Below are positions 36,091-45,247 of a stretch of 64,000 bases of DNA, one piece after another. The first letter of the stretch is position 1. Every line of letters starts with the position of its first letter. Position numbers and translations under genes: made by a program. The DNA is from Betaproteobacteria bacterium (GTDB lineage: Bacteria > Pseudomonadota > Gammaproteobacteria > Burkholderiales > Casimicrobiaceae): the NCBI GenBank assembly GCA_013298695.1, contig JAAFIS010000004.1:124001-188000 (forward strand), in the 5' to 3' direction. The notes under the pieces are model-generated. The model saw only the letters and a list, made by a program, of their open reading frames with translations, did not search any database and had not been told where the DNA came from.

Positions 36091-36870
36091 TCATCGGAAA
36101 TCGTTTTTCCACCGCCGCAGTGCCGCGAATACTTCAAGTTCATCTTGGAGCGATAGCTTCGAAAAACGTTCCGCGCTTGCGGCCACTTCCCTGGAGCCGG
36201 TTCTCAGAAAGGGGTTAGTCGAGCGCTCCAGACTGATCGTGGTGGGCAAGGTCGGCAATCCAGCGTCGCGTTTTTCGGCCTCATCGAATACTCGCTGCTG
36301 CACCGCCGCGTGCCCTGGCTCAACCGCGAGCGCAAATCTTAGGTTTGAAAGCGTGTATTCATGGGTGCAATAAACGCGTGTTTCTGCGGGTAAGGCTGCG
36401 AGGCGTTGCAGTGAGTTGTGCATCTGCGCCGGTGATCCCTCGAACAGGCGACCGCATCCTGCAGCAAATAGAGTGTCGCCGCAGAACACAAACCCGTCGC
36501 CCAGATAAGCAATGTGATCTAAGGTGTGGCCCGGCACAGCCAATACGCGTAACTTGCAAACCCCGTCGATGAGCTCAGGAATCTCGTCGTCTTCCCCCAC
36601 GGGGTGAGTGATCCCTTGGATCAAATCGTTTTTTGGGCCATAAACTTTCGCGTGATACCGATCTGCGAGCTCAACCACGCCTCCCGTATGATCCGCGTGG
36701 TGGTGAGTGACCAAGATCGCAGCGAGATCAAGGCCGGACTGCTGCAAAAATTGTTCGGTAGCCGCCGCATCGCCGGGATCAACAACAATAGCGCGGCGCG
36801 ATCTGGCGAGGTTAGTAATCGCCCAGATATAGTTATCAGCGAACGCAGGAATGGGAGTAATCGATAGCAT
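36091..36870 (-). CDS. gloB: Hydroxyacylglutathione hydrolase (glyoxalase II)
   Basis: Metallo-beta-lactamase fold enzyme of 259 residues, with THHHADHTGG for the binuclear metal site, the C-terminal HAGH extension and FCGDTLFAAGCGRLFEG. It hydrolyses S-lactoylglutathione to lactate. The open frame reaches 36972, but [16 protein letters not shown] at 36870 is the conserved start. It is divergent from the methyltransferase with no intergenic space. Confidence 0.94.
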   Translation of the reverse strand: MLSITPIPAFADNYIWAITNLARSRRAIVVDPGDAAATEQFLQQSGLDLAAILVTHHHADHTGGVVELADRYHAKVYGPKNDLIQGITHPVGEDDEIPELIDGVCKLRVLAVPGHTLDHIAYLGDGFVFCGDTLFAAGCGRLFEGSPAQMHNSLQRLAALPAETRVYCTHEYTLSNLRFALAVEPGHAAVQQRVFDEAEKRDAGLPTLPTTISLERSTNPFLRTGSREVAASAERFSKLSLQDELEVFAALRRWKNDFR

Positions 36871-37711
36871 GTCGTTCGATAGTGGCGAAAACAGAGACGC
36901 GAATAGCCCCAACCAACCGATGGAGCCGAGCGGTGATGTTACGCCCGCAACGTTTGACGATTGGTTGCTCACGCCCTGTGGTCGATATGTTGCGGAACGC
37001 GAACAAGCGATTTTTGATCGGGTGCTGCCGGATCTGTTCGGCTATTACGCACTACAGATCGGCGCCGCATCGATGCCGCTTTTACGCGGGAGTCGAATCG
37101 GCAACCGCTGGTGCATGGGCTGGAACACGGTTGCAGAGTTCCTCGCTGAGCCGGATCAACTGCCTTTTCAAGAAAACCAGTTCGATGTGATAGTTATGCC
37201 GCACACCCTTGAATTTCACGCCTTGCCGCATGAGGTGCTGCGTGAAGCCTATCGTGCCTTGCGACCTGAAGGCCGCTTGTTACTAACTGGTTTTAACCCG
37301 TTTTCGCTGTACGGCGTAAAGCGCTTCTTGGGTCGTGATCGAAGCGGCGCATGGGGTGGTGATTTCATCGCGCTTTCGCGCGTAAAAGACTGGCTCACCT
37401 TGTTAGGGTTCGATTTGATTGAAGGCCAGCTCGATTGCTTCAACGTGCCCGCGGCAAGCGAACGCACGCTCTCTCGCATGGAGTGGGTGGCGAAAGCGGG
37501 TGACCAATGGTGGCCGTTTGCAGGCGGTGTTTACTACTTGCAAGCGGCGAAACGCGTTGCTGGCGTGCGCTTGTTAAAACCTGAATGGACGCGTCACAAG
37601 CGCCGTCGTGTAGCAGTGACCGCGCCGTCGCGCGAGGGGCTGAGTAGCGCAGTTTCACAGTCGCACCTTGAGAAAACGCATCACACGGTTGCAGACGTGC
37701 GTCATGACTGA
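36869..37711 (+). CDS. Class I SAM-dependent methyltransferase
   Basis: About 280 residues. The clearest motif is [40 protein letters not shown] (post-I to motif IV-like), typical of type-11 methyltransferases. The canonical glycine-rich motif I is not obvious (LQIGAASMP). A methyltransferase of this form next to gloB and rnhA is a recurrent neighbourhood in betaproteobacteria. Alternative starts at 36851 and 36920 exist; 36869 lies in the same CATG as the gloB start. Overlaps rnhA by 8 nt. Confidence 0.82.
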   Translation: MSFDSGENRDANSPNQPMEPSGDVTPATFDDWLLTPCGRYVAEREQAIFDRVLPDLFGYYALQIGAASMPLLRGSRIGNRWCMGWNTVAEFLAEPDQLPFQENQFDVIVMPHTLEFHALPHEVLREAYRALRPEGRLLLTGFNPFSLYGVKRFLGRDRSGAWGGDFIALSRVKDWLTLLGFDLIEGQLDCFNVPAASERTLSRMEWVAKAGDQWWPFAGGVYYLQAAKRVAGVRLLKPEWTRHKRRRVAVTAPSREGLSSAVSQSHLEKTHHTVADVRHD

Positions 37712-38165
37712 GGCCGCTCAAAAGTTGCCCGTTGTTGTGTACACCGATGGCGCGTGCAAAGGAAATCCTGGCCCAGGCGGCTGGGGCGCGCTGCTAATCG
37801 CAGGATCCCATCGGCGCGAGCTCTATGGCGGCGAACTCAACACCACTAACAATCGAATGGAGCTCACTGCAGCGATCGAAGCGCTACGTGCACTCACTCG
37901 AACCTGCGAAGTGGAGCTTTTCACGGATTCAAATTACGTAAAACAGGGCATCGAGACTTGGATCCACGGATGGAAAAGAAACGGCTGGCGAACGTCTGAC
38001 AAAAAGCCCGTTAAAAATGCCGATCTTTGGCAGGCACTTGACGCTGCGTGTGGCAATCATCGCGTGACATGGCGCTGGGTGAAGGGGCATTCCAACGATC
38101 CTGGCAACGAGCGCGCGGATGCGCTCGCCAACGAGGGCGTTCGCAGCGTGCTGCAAACGAAGTAG
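37704..38165 (+). CDS. rnhA: Ribonuclease HI
   Basis: A 153-residue RNase H with all four catalytic acids: [35 protein letters not shown] and NERADALA. It removes RNA from RNA-DNA hybrids. ATG 37704 overlaps the methyltransferase stop and is preferred to the frame start at 37668. A paired-palindrome repeat follows. Confidence 0.96.
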   Translation: MTEAAQKLPVVVYTDGACKGNPGPGGWGALLIAGSHRRELYGGELNTTNNRMELTAAIEALRALTRTCEVELFTDSNYVKQGIETWIHGWKRNGWRTSDKKPVKNADLWQALDAACGNHRVTWRWVKGHSNDPGNERADALANEGVRSVLQTK

Positions 38166-38189
38166 ATTAAGATTTACAGCTTATCTTTG

Positions 38190-38285
38190 TAAGCGCCAAT
38201 TCAATTGGGCGACTAAATCTATAATGTATTAAGTCAATAATTAACCTTAATTCCGCGACCGCCCAGTAAAATAATCGATATAGCG
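38190..38285. repeat. Paired-palindrome repeat, copy 5
   Basis: The left arm is CGCCAATTCAATTGGGCG (38194-38211). The right arm is degenerate (GACCGCCCAGTAAAATAATC, 38257-38276). The very A/T-rich centre contains ATTAAGTCAATAATTAAC. It lies between the convergent rnhA and radC stops and fills that gap. Confidence 0.7.
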
Positions 38286-38298
38286 CTTTTGCCATTGC

Positions 38299-39003
38299 TC
38301 AAATCTCGCCCATCTTTGCCATTGAATACACCGTTGGCGGGCTAGACATTGCTGAAGAAGCGCGATTCACGCCAACGATGCAATGGTCGATCACGGACAC
38401 GTCGATCAGTGCAAGCGCCGCTTTGAGCGTTCGGGTGAGCAGGTGATCGGACTGGCTGGGTGTTGCGTTACCTGAGGGATGGTTGTGCGCGAACACCACG
38501 CTCGCGGCGTTTTTATCGAGTGCCGCGCGCACCACTTCACGCGGATAAACGCTTGTTTGCATTAGCGTGCCGCGAAACAGCGTCTGCATTTCAATCAAAC
38601 GGTTTTTCGCATCAAGCCAGAGCGCGACGAACACTTCAACGCGCTCGTGCCCAATCGACAAACGCAAAAAATCATTAACAACCTCAGTTGAACTCATCAC
38701 GGGCGCATCGCGCATCTGTCCCGCTAGCACCCGCCGCGCCATTTCGACACTGGCTTGAAGCTGCGCAAACTTAGCTTCACCCATCCCCGGTGCGTCGCAA
38801 AACTTTTCGCAGGAGGCATTTACAACATCTCCGAGCGAACCGAAGCGATCCAGTAAATCGCGAGCCAGTTCAACGGCGCTTTTGCCTACGATTCCCACGC
38901 GCAGAAAAATTGCCAGCAACTCGGCGTCAGTGAGTGTTGCCGCACCGCGCTCAATGAGTTTTTCGCGCGGTCGATCGTCTGCGGGCCAATGTTTGATGCT
39001 CAT
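38299..39003 (-). CDS. radC: RadC/YicR JAB-domain protein
   Basis: A 234-residue protein with an N-terminal helix-hairpin-helix-like segment (LLDRFGSLGDVVNASCEKF) and a C-terminal JAMM/MPN metal site (VVFAHNHPSGNATPSQSD with downstream acid). The original DNA-repair role is doubtful; a metalloprotease or nuclease role is not established. The C-terminal end SMAKMGEI is divergent from the usual SFAEMGLL. Confidence 0.93.
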   Translation of the reverse strand: MSIKHWPADDRPREKLIERGAATLTDAELLAIFLRVGIVGKSAVELARDLLDRFGSLGDVVNASCEKFCDAPGMGEAKFAQLQASVEMARRVLAGQMRDAPVMSSTEVVNDFLRLSIGHERVEVFVALWLDAKNRLIEMQTLFRGTLMQTSVYPREVVRAALDKNAASVVFAHNHPSGNATPSQSDHLLTRTLKAALALIDVSVIDHCIVGVNRASSAMSSPPTVYSMAKMGEI

Positions 39004-39055
39004 CGCACAATAATACTGTATTTAAGAACAGTATTTCTGCGCGGCATTTGCGCGC

Positions 39056-40276
39056 TTACCGCGAGACGTACTTTCCAAGCTCGGTCTTTGCGATTGCGTT
39101 GCGATGCACTTCGTCTGGGCCATCCGCAAAGCGCAAGGTGCGTGCAGCGGTGTAGGCATACGCGAGCGGGAAATCATCGCTCATGCCGCCACCACCGTGC
39201 GCTTGCATCGCCCAGTCGATCACTTTGCAGGCGACATTCGGCGCAACGACTTTAATCATCGCGATTTGCTGTTTCGCAACTTTGTTGCCCGCTACATCCA
39301 TCATCCATGCAGCTTGCAGCGTAAGCAAGCGCGCTTGATCGATCATGCAGCGCGCTTCCGCAATACGCTCGTGCCACACGCCTTGCGCTGACACCGGTTT
39401 ACCGAACGCAACGCGTTGCGTGAGGCGTTTGCACATGAGTTCCAGCGCGCGTTCAGACAATCCGAGCAACCGCATGCAATGATGAATGCGCCCAGGGCCA
39501 AGTCTGCCTTGCGCAATCTCGAACCCACGACCTTCGCCGAGCAGCATGTTTTCTGCTGGTACACGCACATTTTCAAACGTCATCTCGCAATGCCCGTGCG
39601 GCGCGTCGTCATAACCAAATACAGTGAGCGGACGAATCACCGTCACGCCTTTGGCGTTCGCTGGCACCAAAATCATTGACTGCTGCAAATGCGTTTGCGC
39701 GGTTGGGTCGCTCTTGCCCATCACGATGTACACCGCGCAGCGCGGATCGCCCGCGCCAGAAATCCACCATTTGCGGCCATTAACGACGTAGTCGTTGCCA
39801 TCGCGCTCGATCCGCGTCTCGATATTCGTGGCATCGCTTGACGCCACCGCAGGTTCGGTCATCGCAAACGCAGAACGAATCTCACCGTTTAACAAGCGCG
39901 GCAACCATTCGGCCTTTTTCTCTTCACTGGCGTACTGAATGATCGTTTCCATGTTGCCGGTATCGGGCGCGGAGCAGTTAAACACCTCCGGCGCCCAGGG
40001 CACGCGCCCGGTAATTTCAGCAAGCGGCGCGTATTCCATGTTGGTCAAGCCCGCGCCATATTTTTCATGCGGGCAGAACAAATTCCACAAACCTTGCTTC
40101 TTGGCAATCGGTTTGAGCTCTTCGATGATGCGCGTCGGCGTCCAGCGCTTGCCGGCTTTGGTGTTTTCTTCGATGTCCTGCATGTACCGATGTTCATTCG
40201 GATAAATGTAGTCATCGAAAAACTTCAAGAGCTGCGCTTGATAGTGTTTAACTTTGTCGCTGTGTTGGAAGTCCAT
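39056..40276 (-). CDS. Acyl-CoA dehydrogenase
   Basis: FAD-dependent enzyme of about 406 residues, in the ACAD10/11-like length class. [24 protein letters not shown] and WWISGAG are the FAD-binding blocks. It oxidises an acyl-CoA, probably using ETF. The frame opens at 40285 inside an inverted-repeat arm; the next ATG at 40276 is preferred because the first depends on the repeat. It lies downstream of the phosphotransferase gene, the same pairing as mammalian ACAD10/11 domains (kinase-like and dehydrogenase). Confidence 0.92.
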   Translation of the reverse strand: MDFQHSDKVKHYQAQLLKFFDDYIYPNEHRYMQDIEENTKAGKRWTPTRIIEELKPIAKKQGLWNLFCPHEKYGAGLTNMEYAPLAEITGRVPWAPEVFNCSAPDTGNMETIIQYASEEKKAEWLPRLLNGEIRSAFAMTEPAVASSDATNIETRIERDGNDYVVNGRKWWISGAGDPRCAVYIVMGKSDPTAQTHLQQSMILVPANAKGVTVIRPLTVFGYDDAPHGHCEMTFENVRVPAENMLLGEGRGFEIAQGRLGPGRIHHCMRLLGLSERALELMCKRLTQRVAFGKPVSAQGVWHERIAEARCMIDQARLLTLQAAWMMDVAGNKVAKQQIAMIKVVAPNVACKVIDWAMQAHGGGGMSDDFPLAYAYTAARTLRFADGPDEVHRNAIAKTELGKYVSR

Positions 40277-40279
40277 TTT

Positions 40280-40389
40280 CGTCATCCCGGCGAAGGCCGG
40301 GACCCATGTTTGTAATCGTTAATTGCTTTTAGCGGCGAATCCATCATCACCCGAAGGTTCGATGGATCCCGGCCTTCGCCGGGACGACG
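40280..40389. repeat. Inverted pair of CCCGGCGAAGGCCGGG repeats
   Basis: The left arm (40280-40306) and right arm (40362-40389) are near-perfect inverted copies of the widespread CGTCATCCCGGCGAAGGCCGGGA repeat class, flanking a 55-bp loop. It fills the gap between the phosphotransferase and acyl-CoA dehydrogenase genes. Confidence 0.75.
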
Positions 40390-40396
40390 CCTCTTC

Positions 40397-41476
40397 CTAC
40401 TTAATCCGCTGCGCGACCGCCCAACCCTGCTCCGCAATCGGTCGTGTCGCTTTGCCCATTGCCACTGCCTGCGCACTCGCTGCTGTGCCATCGACCACAC
40501 GCTTCATGATGCCCTGCAAAATGCCCGCCATGCGAAACATGTTGTACGCCATGTAGAAATCAAAATGCTCGATGCCGGCCTGTCGCCCCGTGCGCTCGCA
40601 GTACGTAGCAATGTAGTCCTTCACATTCGGAATGCCGGTGTTTGACAGTTCAATCCCCGCAAGCCCGCGCCCCGCGCCGGGCGGCAAATACCAAGTCATG
40701 CAGTGATACGCAAAATCCGCAAGCGGATGCCCAAGCGTTGAGAGCTCCCAATCGAGCACCGCAAGAATTCGCGGCTCGGTCGGATGAAAAATGACGTTGT
40801 CTAGGCGATAGTCGCCATGCACGATGCTTGTTTCCTCACCCGAAGGGATATGCGCCGGCAGCCACTCGATGAGCGCATCCATGGCCGGAATTGATTCAGT
40901 TTCGCTCGCTTTGTACTGCTTTGTCCAGCGCGCGATTTGGCGCGCTAAATAACCTTCGTGTTTGCCGTAGTCGTTCAGCCCAACCTCAGAGAAATTCACG
41001 CGGTGCAGCGCTGCAATCACTCGATTTAACTCATCGAAAATTGCTGCACGATCACTCTCTCGCATCCCGGGAAGCTGCGGCTCCCACAAAACGCGCCCGT
41101 CTACAAAATCCATGATGTAGAAGGCGCGCCCGATCACCGATTCGTCCTCACACAATGTGTGCATTTTCGCTACCGGCACGTCGGTTCCGTGTAGCGCTTT
41201 CATCACACGGAATTCGCGATCAATCGCATGCGCGGACGGTAGCAACTTCGCCTGCGCCGCCGGTTTCGCGCGCATTACATATGTTTTCTTCGGTGTGATG
41301 AGCTTGAATGTCGGGTTAGATTGTCCGCCCTTAAACTGTTCGACGACAACTTCGCCTTGAAAATCCTCAACGTTGGCGCGAAGGTACGCCGCAAGCGCGT
41401 TGACGTCAAAGCGCTGGTTATCCGCAACCGATTTGGTGCCGGTGAAAAGCTCAGTTCGACTGAGTTCTGCGCTCAT
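40397..41476 (-). CDS. Aminoglycoside phosphotransferase-fold protein (ACAD-associated kinase-like)
   Basis: A 359-residue protein with the APH/choline-kinase fold: GGQSNPTFKL nucleotide loop, SIVHGDYRLDNVIFH catalytic loop and AVLDWELSTLGHPLAD metal site. Prokaryotic relatives next to acyl-CoA dehydrogenases resemble the kinase-like half of ACAD10/11, thought to phosphorylate 4-hydroxyacyl-CoAs so the dehydrogenase half can act. Overlaps the histidine phosphatase gene by 4 nt, so it is in the same operon. Confidence 0.88.
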   Translation of the reverse strand: MSAELSRTELFTGTKSVADNQRFDVNALAAYLRANVEDFQGEVVVEQFKGGQSNPTFKLITPKKTYVMRAKPAAQAKLLPSAHAIDREFRVMKALHGTDVPVAKMHTLCEDESVIGRAFYIMDFVDGRVLWEPQLPGMRESDRAAIFDELNRVIAALHRVNFSEVGLNDYGKHEGYLARQIARWTKQYKASETESIPAMDALIEWLPAHIPSGEETSIVHGDYRLDNVIFHPTEPRILAVLDWELSTLGHPLADFAYHCMTWYLPPGAGRGLAGIELSNTGIPNVKDYIATYCERTGRQAGIEHFDFYMAYNMFRMAGILQGIMKRVVDGTAASAQAVAMGKATRPIAEQGWAVAQRIK

Positions 41477-42210
41477 TCGCGATCCTCATGATGTCGCTTA
41501 CGATAGGCAATAAACTTCTCCAATAGCTCTTCCATTGTTGTTTTCCTTGTCGCAGTTTGCAGCCGATCAAGCGGTGCATAGTTCACAACGCGCAGAATCG
41601 CATCATGCTTTTCCGCACCGACGTCGATTGCATTGATGCATCCCGGATCTTGAGCAAAGCCACCGTGTAGTTTGGCTTCACCTGTGAGCAAGTAAGAAAG
41701 CAATGCGCGATTCACGCCACCGTGTAGAACCAGCAATGCGCAATCCCAGTTTTGGTCAGCACGCAGCGCATCGAGTTGCGGTAACACGCGTGCAAGAAAG
41801 TGCCCGATCTTTTCGCCACCCAGAAATTGTGCGTCGACGTCGGCGGTCGCTGCGAACGCGCCAAGAAATGCTCGTTCGACCAAATGCGGCTTAATGTCGG
41901 CAAGCTTTCCGCTTTCTATTTCACGTAGCGCGTGCTGCGTTTCCAATCGCACAGCATGCGGCAATCTTGAAAGCGCAAGTGATGCAGTTTCAATTGTCCG
42001 CGGTAACCCGCTCACGATAACGCGATCAAAACTTAGCTTTAACTGCGCGAACTCTTCGCCCGCTGCAATGGCCTGTTGCCGCCCTTTTTCAGAAAGCGGC
42101 ACTGTGTCCGGGCGCACTGGCTTTCCATCGTCGTCGAAGTAATCAACGCTGCCGTGTCGCATCAAGAAGATGCGGCGGCGGTTTGCGTCTTTTGGAAGAA
42201 CCAGGCTCAC
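41473..42210 (-). CDS. Histidine phosphatase family protein
   Basis: Phosphoglycerate-mutase-like enzyme of 245 residues: FLMRHGSVDYF supplies the phosphohistidine, followed by VSGLPRTIETA and LLVLHGGVNRALLSY. Likely a phosphatase in the operon of phosphotransferase and acyl-CoA dehydrogenase; the substrate is unknown. Start is 2 bp after the epimerase stop. Confidence 0.88.
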   Translation of the reverse strand: MSLVLPKDANRRRIFLMRHGSVDYFDDDGKPVRPDTVPLSEKGRQQAIAAGEEFAQLKLSFDRVIVSGLPRTIETASLALSRLPHAVRLETQHALREIESGKLADIKPHLVERAFLGAFAATADVDAQFLGGEKIGHFLARVLPQLDALRADQNWDCALLVLHGGVNRALLSYLLTGEAKLHGGFAQDPGCINAIDVGAEKHDAILRVVNYAPLDRLQTATRKTTMEELLEKFIAYRKRHHEDRE

Positions 42211-42211
42211 G

Positions 42212-43192
42212 CTACCGCACGTAATTTTTTATATAGCCGCGAATAATGTCGTCAAACGAATCATCGGCTTTCATACCTAGACTTTTCCCAAAAGTGCCTG
42301 CGCATGCTTTTGGCCAGGAGGTCACGAGCCGATCAATCACGGGATCAAGTTGCCAGCTAATTCGTGACGCGACCGCGTCGCCTGCTACGCGCCGCAGGCT
42401 CTCGACCATCTCGCCGACGGTAATCGTGAGGCCAGGGAGCGTGATGGTTCGATTGAACTTAAACGATGACGCGGGCGCGTCGTGCGCAATCATGATGTTG
42501 TCGATCACGCGTTCAGGCGACATGAGCCAAACTTGGGTATCAGGGCTCGTTGGGCAAACGGCTGCTGTCCCGGAAAGCGGTTCGCGAATGATGCCGCTTG
42601 CGAAACTCGATGCAGCTTTGTTGGGCTTACCGGGGCGCACGGTGATTGTGGGGAGGCGAACGGAGCGGCCGTCGATCATCCCGCGACGGCTCATGTCAGA
42701 CACCAGCATTTCGCCGATGGCTTTTTGAATACCGTACGAACCTTGCGGCTTAGGCAGCTGATCGTCAGGCAATAGGTCGGGCAAATCGCCGCCGAAGACG
42801 GCGCAAGAGCTTGTAAACAAAAACTTCGGTGGCGCAGGCAACTTGCGGCACAACTCGAGCAAGCTGCGCGTCGCATCTACGTTCACCTTCATACCGATGT
42901 CGAAATCGGCTTCCGCCTGACCGCTCACGACGGCGGCAAGGTGAAACACGCTACCCGTGTTGGGCGAGAGCGCTTCTGCCAACAAGTCGGTGTTGTTGAT
43001 ATCGCCAGCAAATTGACGCACACGCGGGTCACTTAGCCACGCGTGACCCGCTGCGGGCACCATGTCTAGTAACACCAATTCAGACACAGCGCGCACCTCG
43101 CCCGAGGCAGATACAAGCGTGCCTTGCGACAAGATGCGCTGCGCCAGCTGCGTGCCCAAAAAGCCAGCGCCACCCGTGATTACGACACGCAT
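42212..43192 (-). CDS. denD: D-erythronate dehydrogenase-like NAD(P)-dependent epimerase/dehydrogenase
   Basis: Extended-SDR protein of 326 residues. Rossmann loop GGAGFLGTQLA, substrate motif YGIQKAIGE (Tyr-x3-Lys), and RLPTITVRPGKPNKAASSFASGIIREPL, which matches the DenD group that oxidises D-erythronate. ATG 43192 has AAGGAAGGA upstream; the frame opens to 43255. It is the first gene of the four-gene operon ending with the acyl-CoA dehydrogenase. The other den genes are not here, so the name is by family only. Confidence 0.82.
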   Translation of the reverse strand: MRVVITGGAGFLGTQLAQRILSQGTLVSASGEVRAVSELVLLDMVPAAGHAWLSDPRVRQFAGDINNTDLLAEALSPNTGSVFHLAAVVSGQAEADFDIGMKVNVDATRSLLELCRKLPAPPKFLFTSSCAVFGGDLPDLLPDDQLPKPQGSYGIQKAIGEMLVSDMSRRGMIDGRSVRLPTITVRPGKPNKAASSFASGIIREPLSGTAAVCPTSPDTQVWLMSPERVIDNIMIAHDAPASSFKFNRTITLPGLTITVGEMVESLRRVAGDAVASRISWQLDPVIDRLVTSWPKACAGTFGKSLGMKADDSFDDIIRGYIKNYVR

Positions 43193-43295
43193 CGAGCGAT
43201 CCTTCCTTAAATGTATGTGTTGTTTCCAACTGATTCTAGGGCGTTTCGCCAGCAATGAATCTGAGCGGTCTCACTCGCCAAAATAGAATTGCGCG

Positions 43296-43907
43296 GTGAA
43301 TGCACTGCTCAATGAACGCGTAGAAAAAATTGCTGACGCCATCGCTCGTGAAGGCCACTACGTTGGCACTTCAATTTTCAACGACGCCCTAACGCGCCAG
43401 CTTTGCGCGCGGGTCGGCTCGCTCGGTCGAGCGGGTGAATTCACGCAAACCCGCATCGGGCGCGCGAACGAAGCTACCGCAAACGCGGCGATACGAGGCG
43501 ATCAGACGATGTGGCTCAGCGACGCGCCGGAACACAGCGCAGAGAAAGCCGCAATCTCTGTGATCGCTGAGCTGCGACAGGCATTGAACTACGCGCTATT
43601 TCTCGGCGCATCGAGCGAGGAAATGCATTTCGCGCACTATCCTCCCGGACGTTTCTACAAACGACATCGCGATCAATTTGCGACTGACGATGCGCGAGTC
43701 TTATCGCTTGTCTTCTATCTCAATGAGTCATGGCCCAACGACGCGGGCGGCGAACTGGTCTTGTACGACGAGGCGCTAAACGAGATATCGCGAGTTCTGC
43801 CGCGCGCGGGAACGATGGTTGCTTTTAGAAGCGAGATGTTTCCGCACGAGGTGCTTCCGGCATCGCTAGATCGATATTCGCTGACCGGTTGGCTGCGTCG
43901 CCGTTGA
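43296..43907 (+). CDS. 2OG-Fe(II) oxygenase (prolyl 4-hydroxylase-like)
   Basis: A 203-residue jelly-roll dioxygenase: HYPPGRFYKRHRDQF carries the H-x-D metal pair, MFPHEVLPA the distal histidine, and DRYSLTGW the 2-oxoglutarate-binding arginine. The layout matches the P4Hc family (SM-20-like); the substrate is unknown. GTG start. It is divergent from the denD operon. Confidence 0.87.
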   Translation: MNALLNERVEKIADAIAREGHYVGTSIFNDALTRQLCARVGSLGRAGEFTQTRIGRANEATANAAIRGDQTMWLSDAPEHSAEKAAISVIAELRQALNYALFLGASSEEMHFAHYPPGRFYKRHRDQFATDDARVLSLVFYLNESWPNDAGGELVLYDEALNEISRVLPRAGTMVAFRSEMFPHEVLPASLDRYSLTGWLRRR

Positions 43908-43937
43908 TACTGCGATTGGAATACAGCTTAATTTTTA

Positions 43938-44028
43938 CAACGCCGTTTGCAATGGGCAATAGTCAATTTTTTACCAATAAACGCGAATAATAAAAATCAA
44001 GTTGATTGCCCAAATAAATTGGCGCTTA
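43938..44028. repeat. Paired-palindrome repeat, copy 6
   Basis: The left arm is CGCCGTTTGCAATGGGC (43941-43957). The right arm is GCCCAAATAAATTGGC (44008-44023). The A/T-rich centre has AATCAAGTTGATT. The two arms with their flanking bases are inverted repeats of each other. About 33 bp beyond the oxygenase stop. Confidence 0.65.
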
Positions 44029-44043
44029 CATGCCAGAGCTGTT

Positions 44044-44060
44044 ATGCTGCGACGCAGCAT
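44044..44060. repeat. Palindrome ATGCTGC-GAC-GCAGCAT
   Basis: A perfect 7-bp stem with a 3-base loop, just after repeat copy 6 and before the esterase gene. It could be a hairpin in the esterase mRNA leader or a protein-binding site; no T-run follows. Confidence 0.5.
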
Positions 44061-44156
44061 ATTGTTTTGGAGTGACCGCTGAAAACTAAACACAAGCGTC
44101 GACTGAGTAAGGCTGCGGCAAAACCGCCCAAACCATCGCGGCTTTCCCGATTCCAG

Positions 44157-45149
44157 ATGCGATTGAGCGCGCTCGCTGCGTCTAATCAACTGCGCGCTAC
44201 GCGTGAAAAAACACGACTTCGCCGCGCCACGGAAGCGGCCAATGTTTTCGAAGGCACCGCGTTTTCGGCGAACGGGATTGTTGCGCCTTGGTTGTTGCTG
44301 CCACCGAAGCGCCGCTATCGGTTGTACGTGCCATCACACCTGAGGCGTGAGCGCTTGCCCTTGGTTGTGATGATCCACGGGTGTCGGCAGAGCGCCGACG
44401 AATTTGAACACGGTACCCGAATGAGCGAGCTGGCGGACAAAGAGAGCTTCGCGGTGCTCTACCCCGAACAAACGAGTTTTGCCAATCTGCGCCGCTGCTG
44501 GAATTGGTTTGACAACAATACTGCGAACGGAAACGGCGAGTGCGCGATCATTCGCGAAATGATTGATATCGCGTTCAAACAAACGAAATGCGATGCGTCT
44601 CGTGTCTACGTTGCGGGCATGTCTTCAGGTGCCGCGCTCGCGGGGTTGCTCGCATTCCACTATCCGACGCAATTTGCGGCGGTGGCGCTGCATTCCGGGT
44701 TGCCGCCGCTACAGGCGCCAACGGTGGCGAGCGCGGTGCTCGCTATGAAGCGTGGCGTGAAGGTGGATCGCGAAGCACTTGCACGAACGTATTGGTCAAA
44801 TCACAAACAATTGCCGCCGCCAATGATGGTGATTCACGGCGACGAGGATCAACGAGTGCATGAAAGCAATGGAACAGCGCTGGTGAAAACGTGGGAGACG
44901 CTATTCGAGAGAGCGCCCGGCGCAGAACAGTTGTCGCGCGAGGTGAGCGAGGTCGATGCTAGCGAACACGCAAGAGCCTATGCCGTTGCCAATCTCAAAC
45001 GCGACGGCGAGATCGTTGTTCAAGGCGTCCGCGTGCGTGGCTTGGCGCATGCGTGGAGCGGTGGCGACGCGGAATTCGCGTTTAACGATGAACGTGGCCC
45101 AAACGCTACAAAGCTCATCTGGCGCTTCTTCGAAACTCGTCAGGCCTGA
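44157..45149 (+). CDS. PHB-depolymerase-family esterase (LpqC-like)
   Basis: Alpha/beta hydrolase of 330 residues. LPLVVMIHGCRQSADEFEHGTRM gives the oxyanion region, YVAGMSSGAALAGLLAFHYP the nucleophilic serine, and HGDEDQRVHESNG the acid. This places it in esterase_PHB/LpqC, whose members cleave polyhydroxyalkanoate, xylan-acetyl or feruloyl esters. No clear signal peptide. The frame continues upstream with a basic segment; a GGAG lies 6 bp before a CTG at 44079, so an upstream non-ATG start adding 26 residues is conceivable. Confidence 0.85.
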   Translation: MRLSALAASNQLRATREKTRLRRATEAANVFEGTAFSANGIVAPWLLLPPKRRYRLYVPSHLRRERLPLVVMIHGCRQSADEFEHGTRMSELADKESFAVLYPEQTSFANLRRCWNWFDNNTANGNGECAIIREMIDIAFKQTKCDASRVYVAGMSSGAALAGLLAFHYPTQFAAVALHSGLPPLQAPTVASAVLAMKRGVKVDREALARTYWSNHKQLPPPMMVIHGDEDQRVHESNGTALVKTWETLFERAPGAEQLSREVSEVDASEHARAYAVANLKRDGEIVVQGVRVRGLAHAWSGGDAEFAFNDERGPNATKLIWRFFETRQA

Positions 45150-45164
45150 CGTTGCACATCGGCG

Positions 45165-45189
45165 AAAAAAAGCCCGCTACGAAGCGGGC
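45165..45189 (-). terminator. Rho-independent terminator of the 53-residue ORF unit
   Basis: Read on the minus strand: GCCCGCT-TCGT-AGCGGGC followed by TTTTTTT. Perfect 7-bp stem. It lies 60 nt beyond the small ORF's stop. Confidence 0.9.
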
Positions 45190-45207
45190 AGGGGATCACG
45201 AGAGAAA

Positions 45208-45246
45208 CACGTAGGGGTGACCGGGGGAGGAAAACACCCCTACGTG
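45208..45246 (-). ncRNA. Perfect 12-bp hairpin with CCUCC loop in the 3' UTR of the small ORF
   Basis: Arms CACGTAGGGGTG and CACCCCTACGTG are exactly complementary. On the minus strand the loop reads TTTTCCTCCCCCGGT, a pyrimidine-rich anti-Shine-Dalgarno loop. It starts 1 nt after the TGA of the 53-residue ORF and is followed by the terminator at 45165. The layout (small protein, C-rich-loop hairpin, terminator) resembles the CcsR/cuckoo sRNA loci known next to small DUF1127 genes in alphaproteobacteria. RNA function is inferred. Confidence 0.55.
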
Positions 45247-45247
45247 G

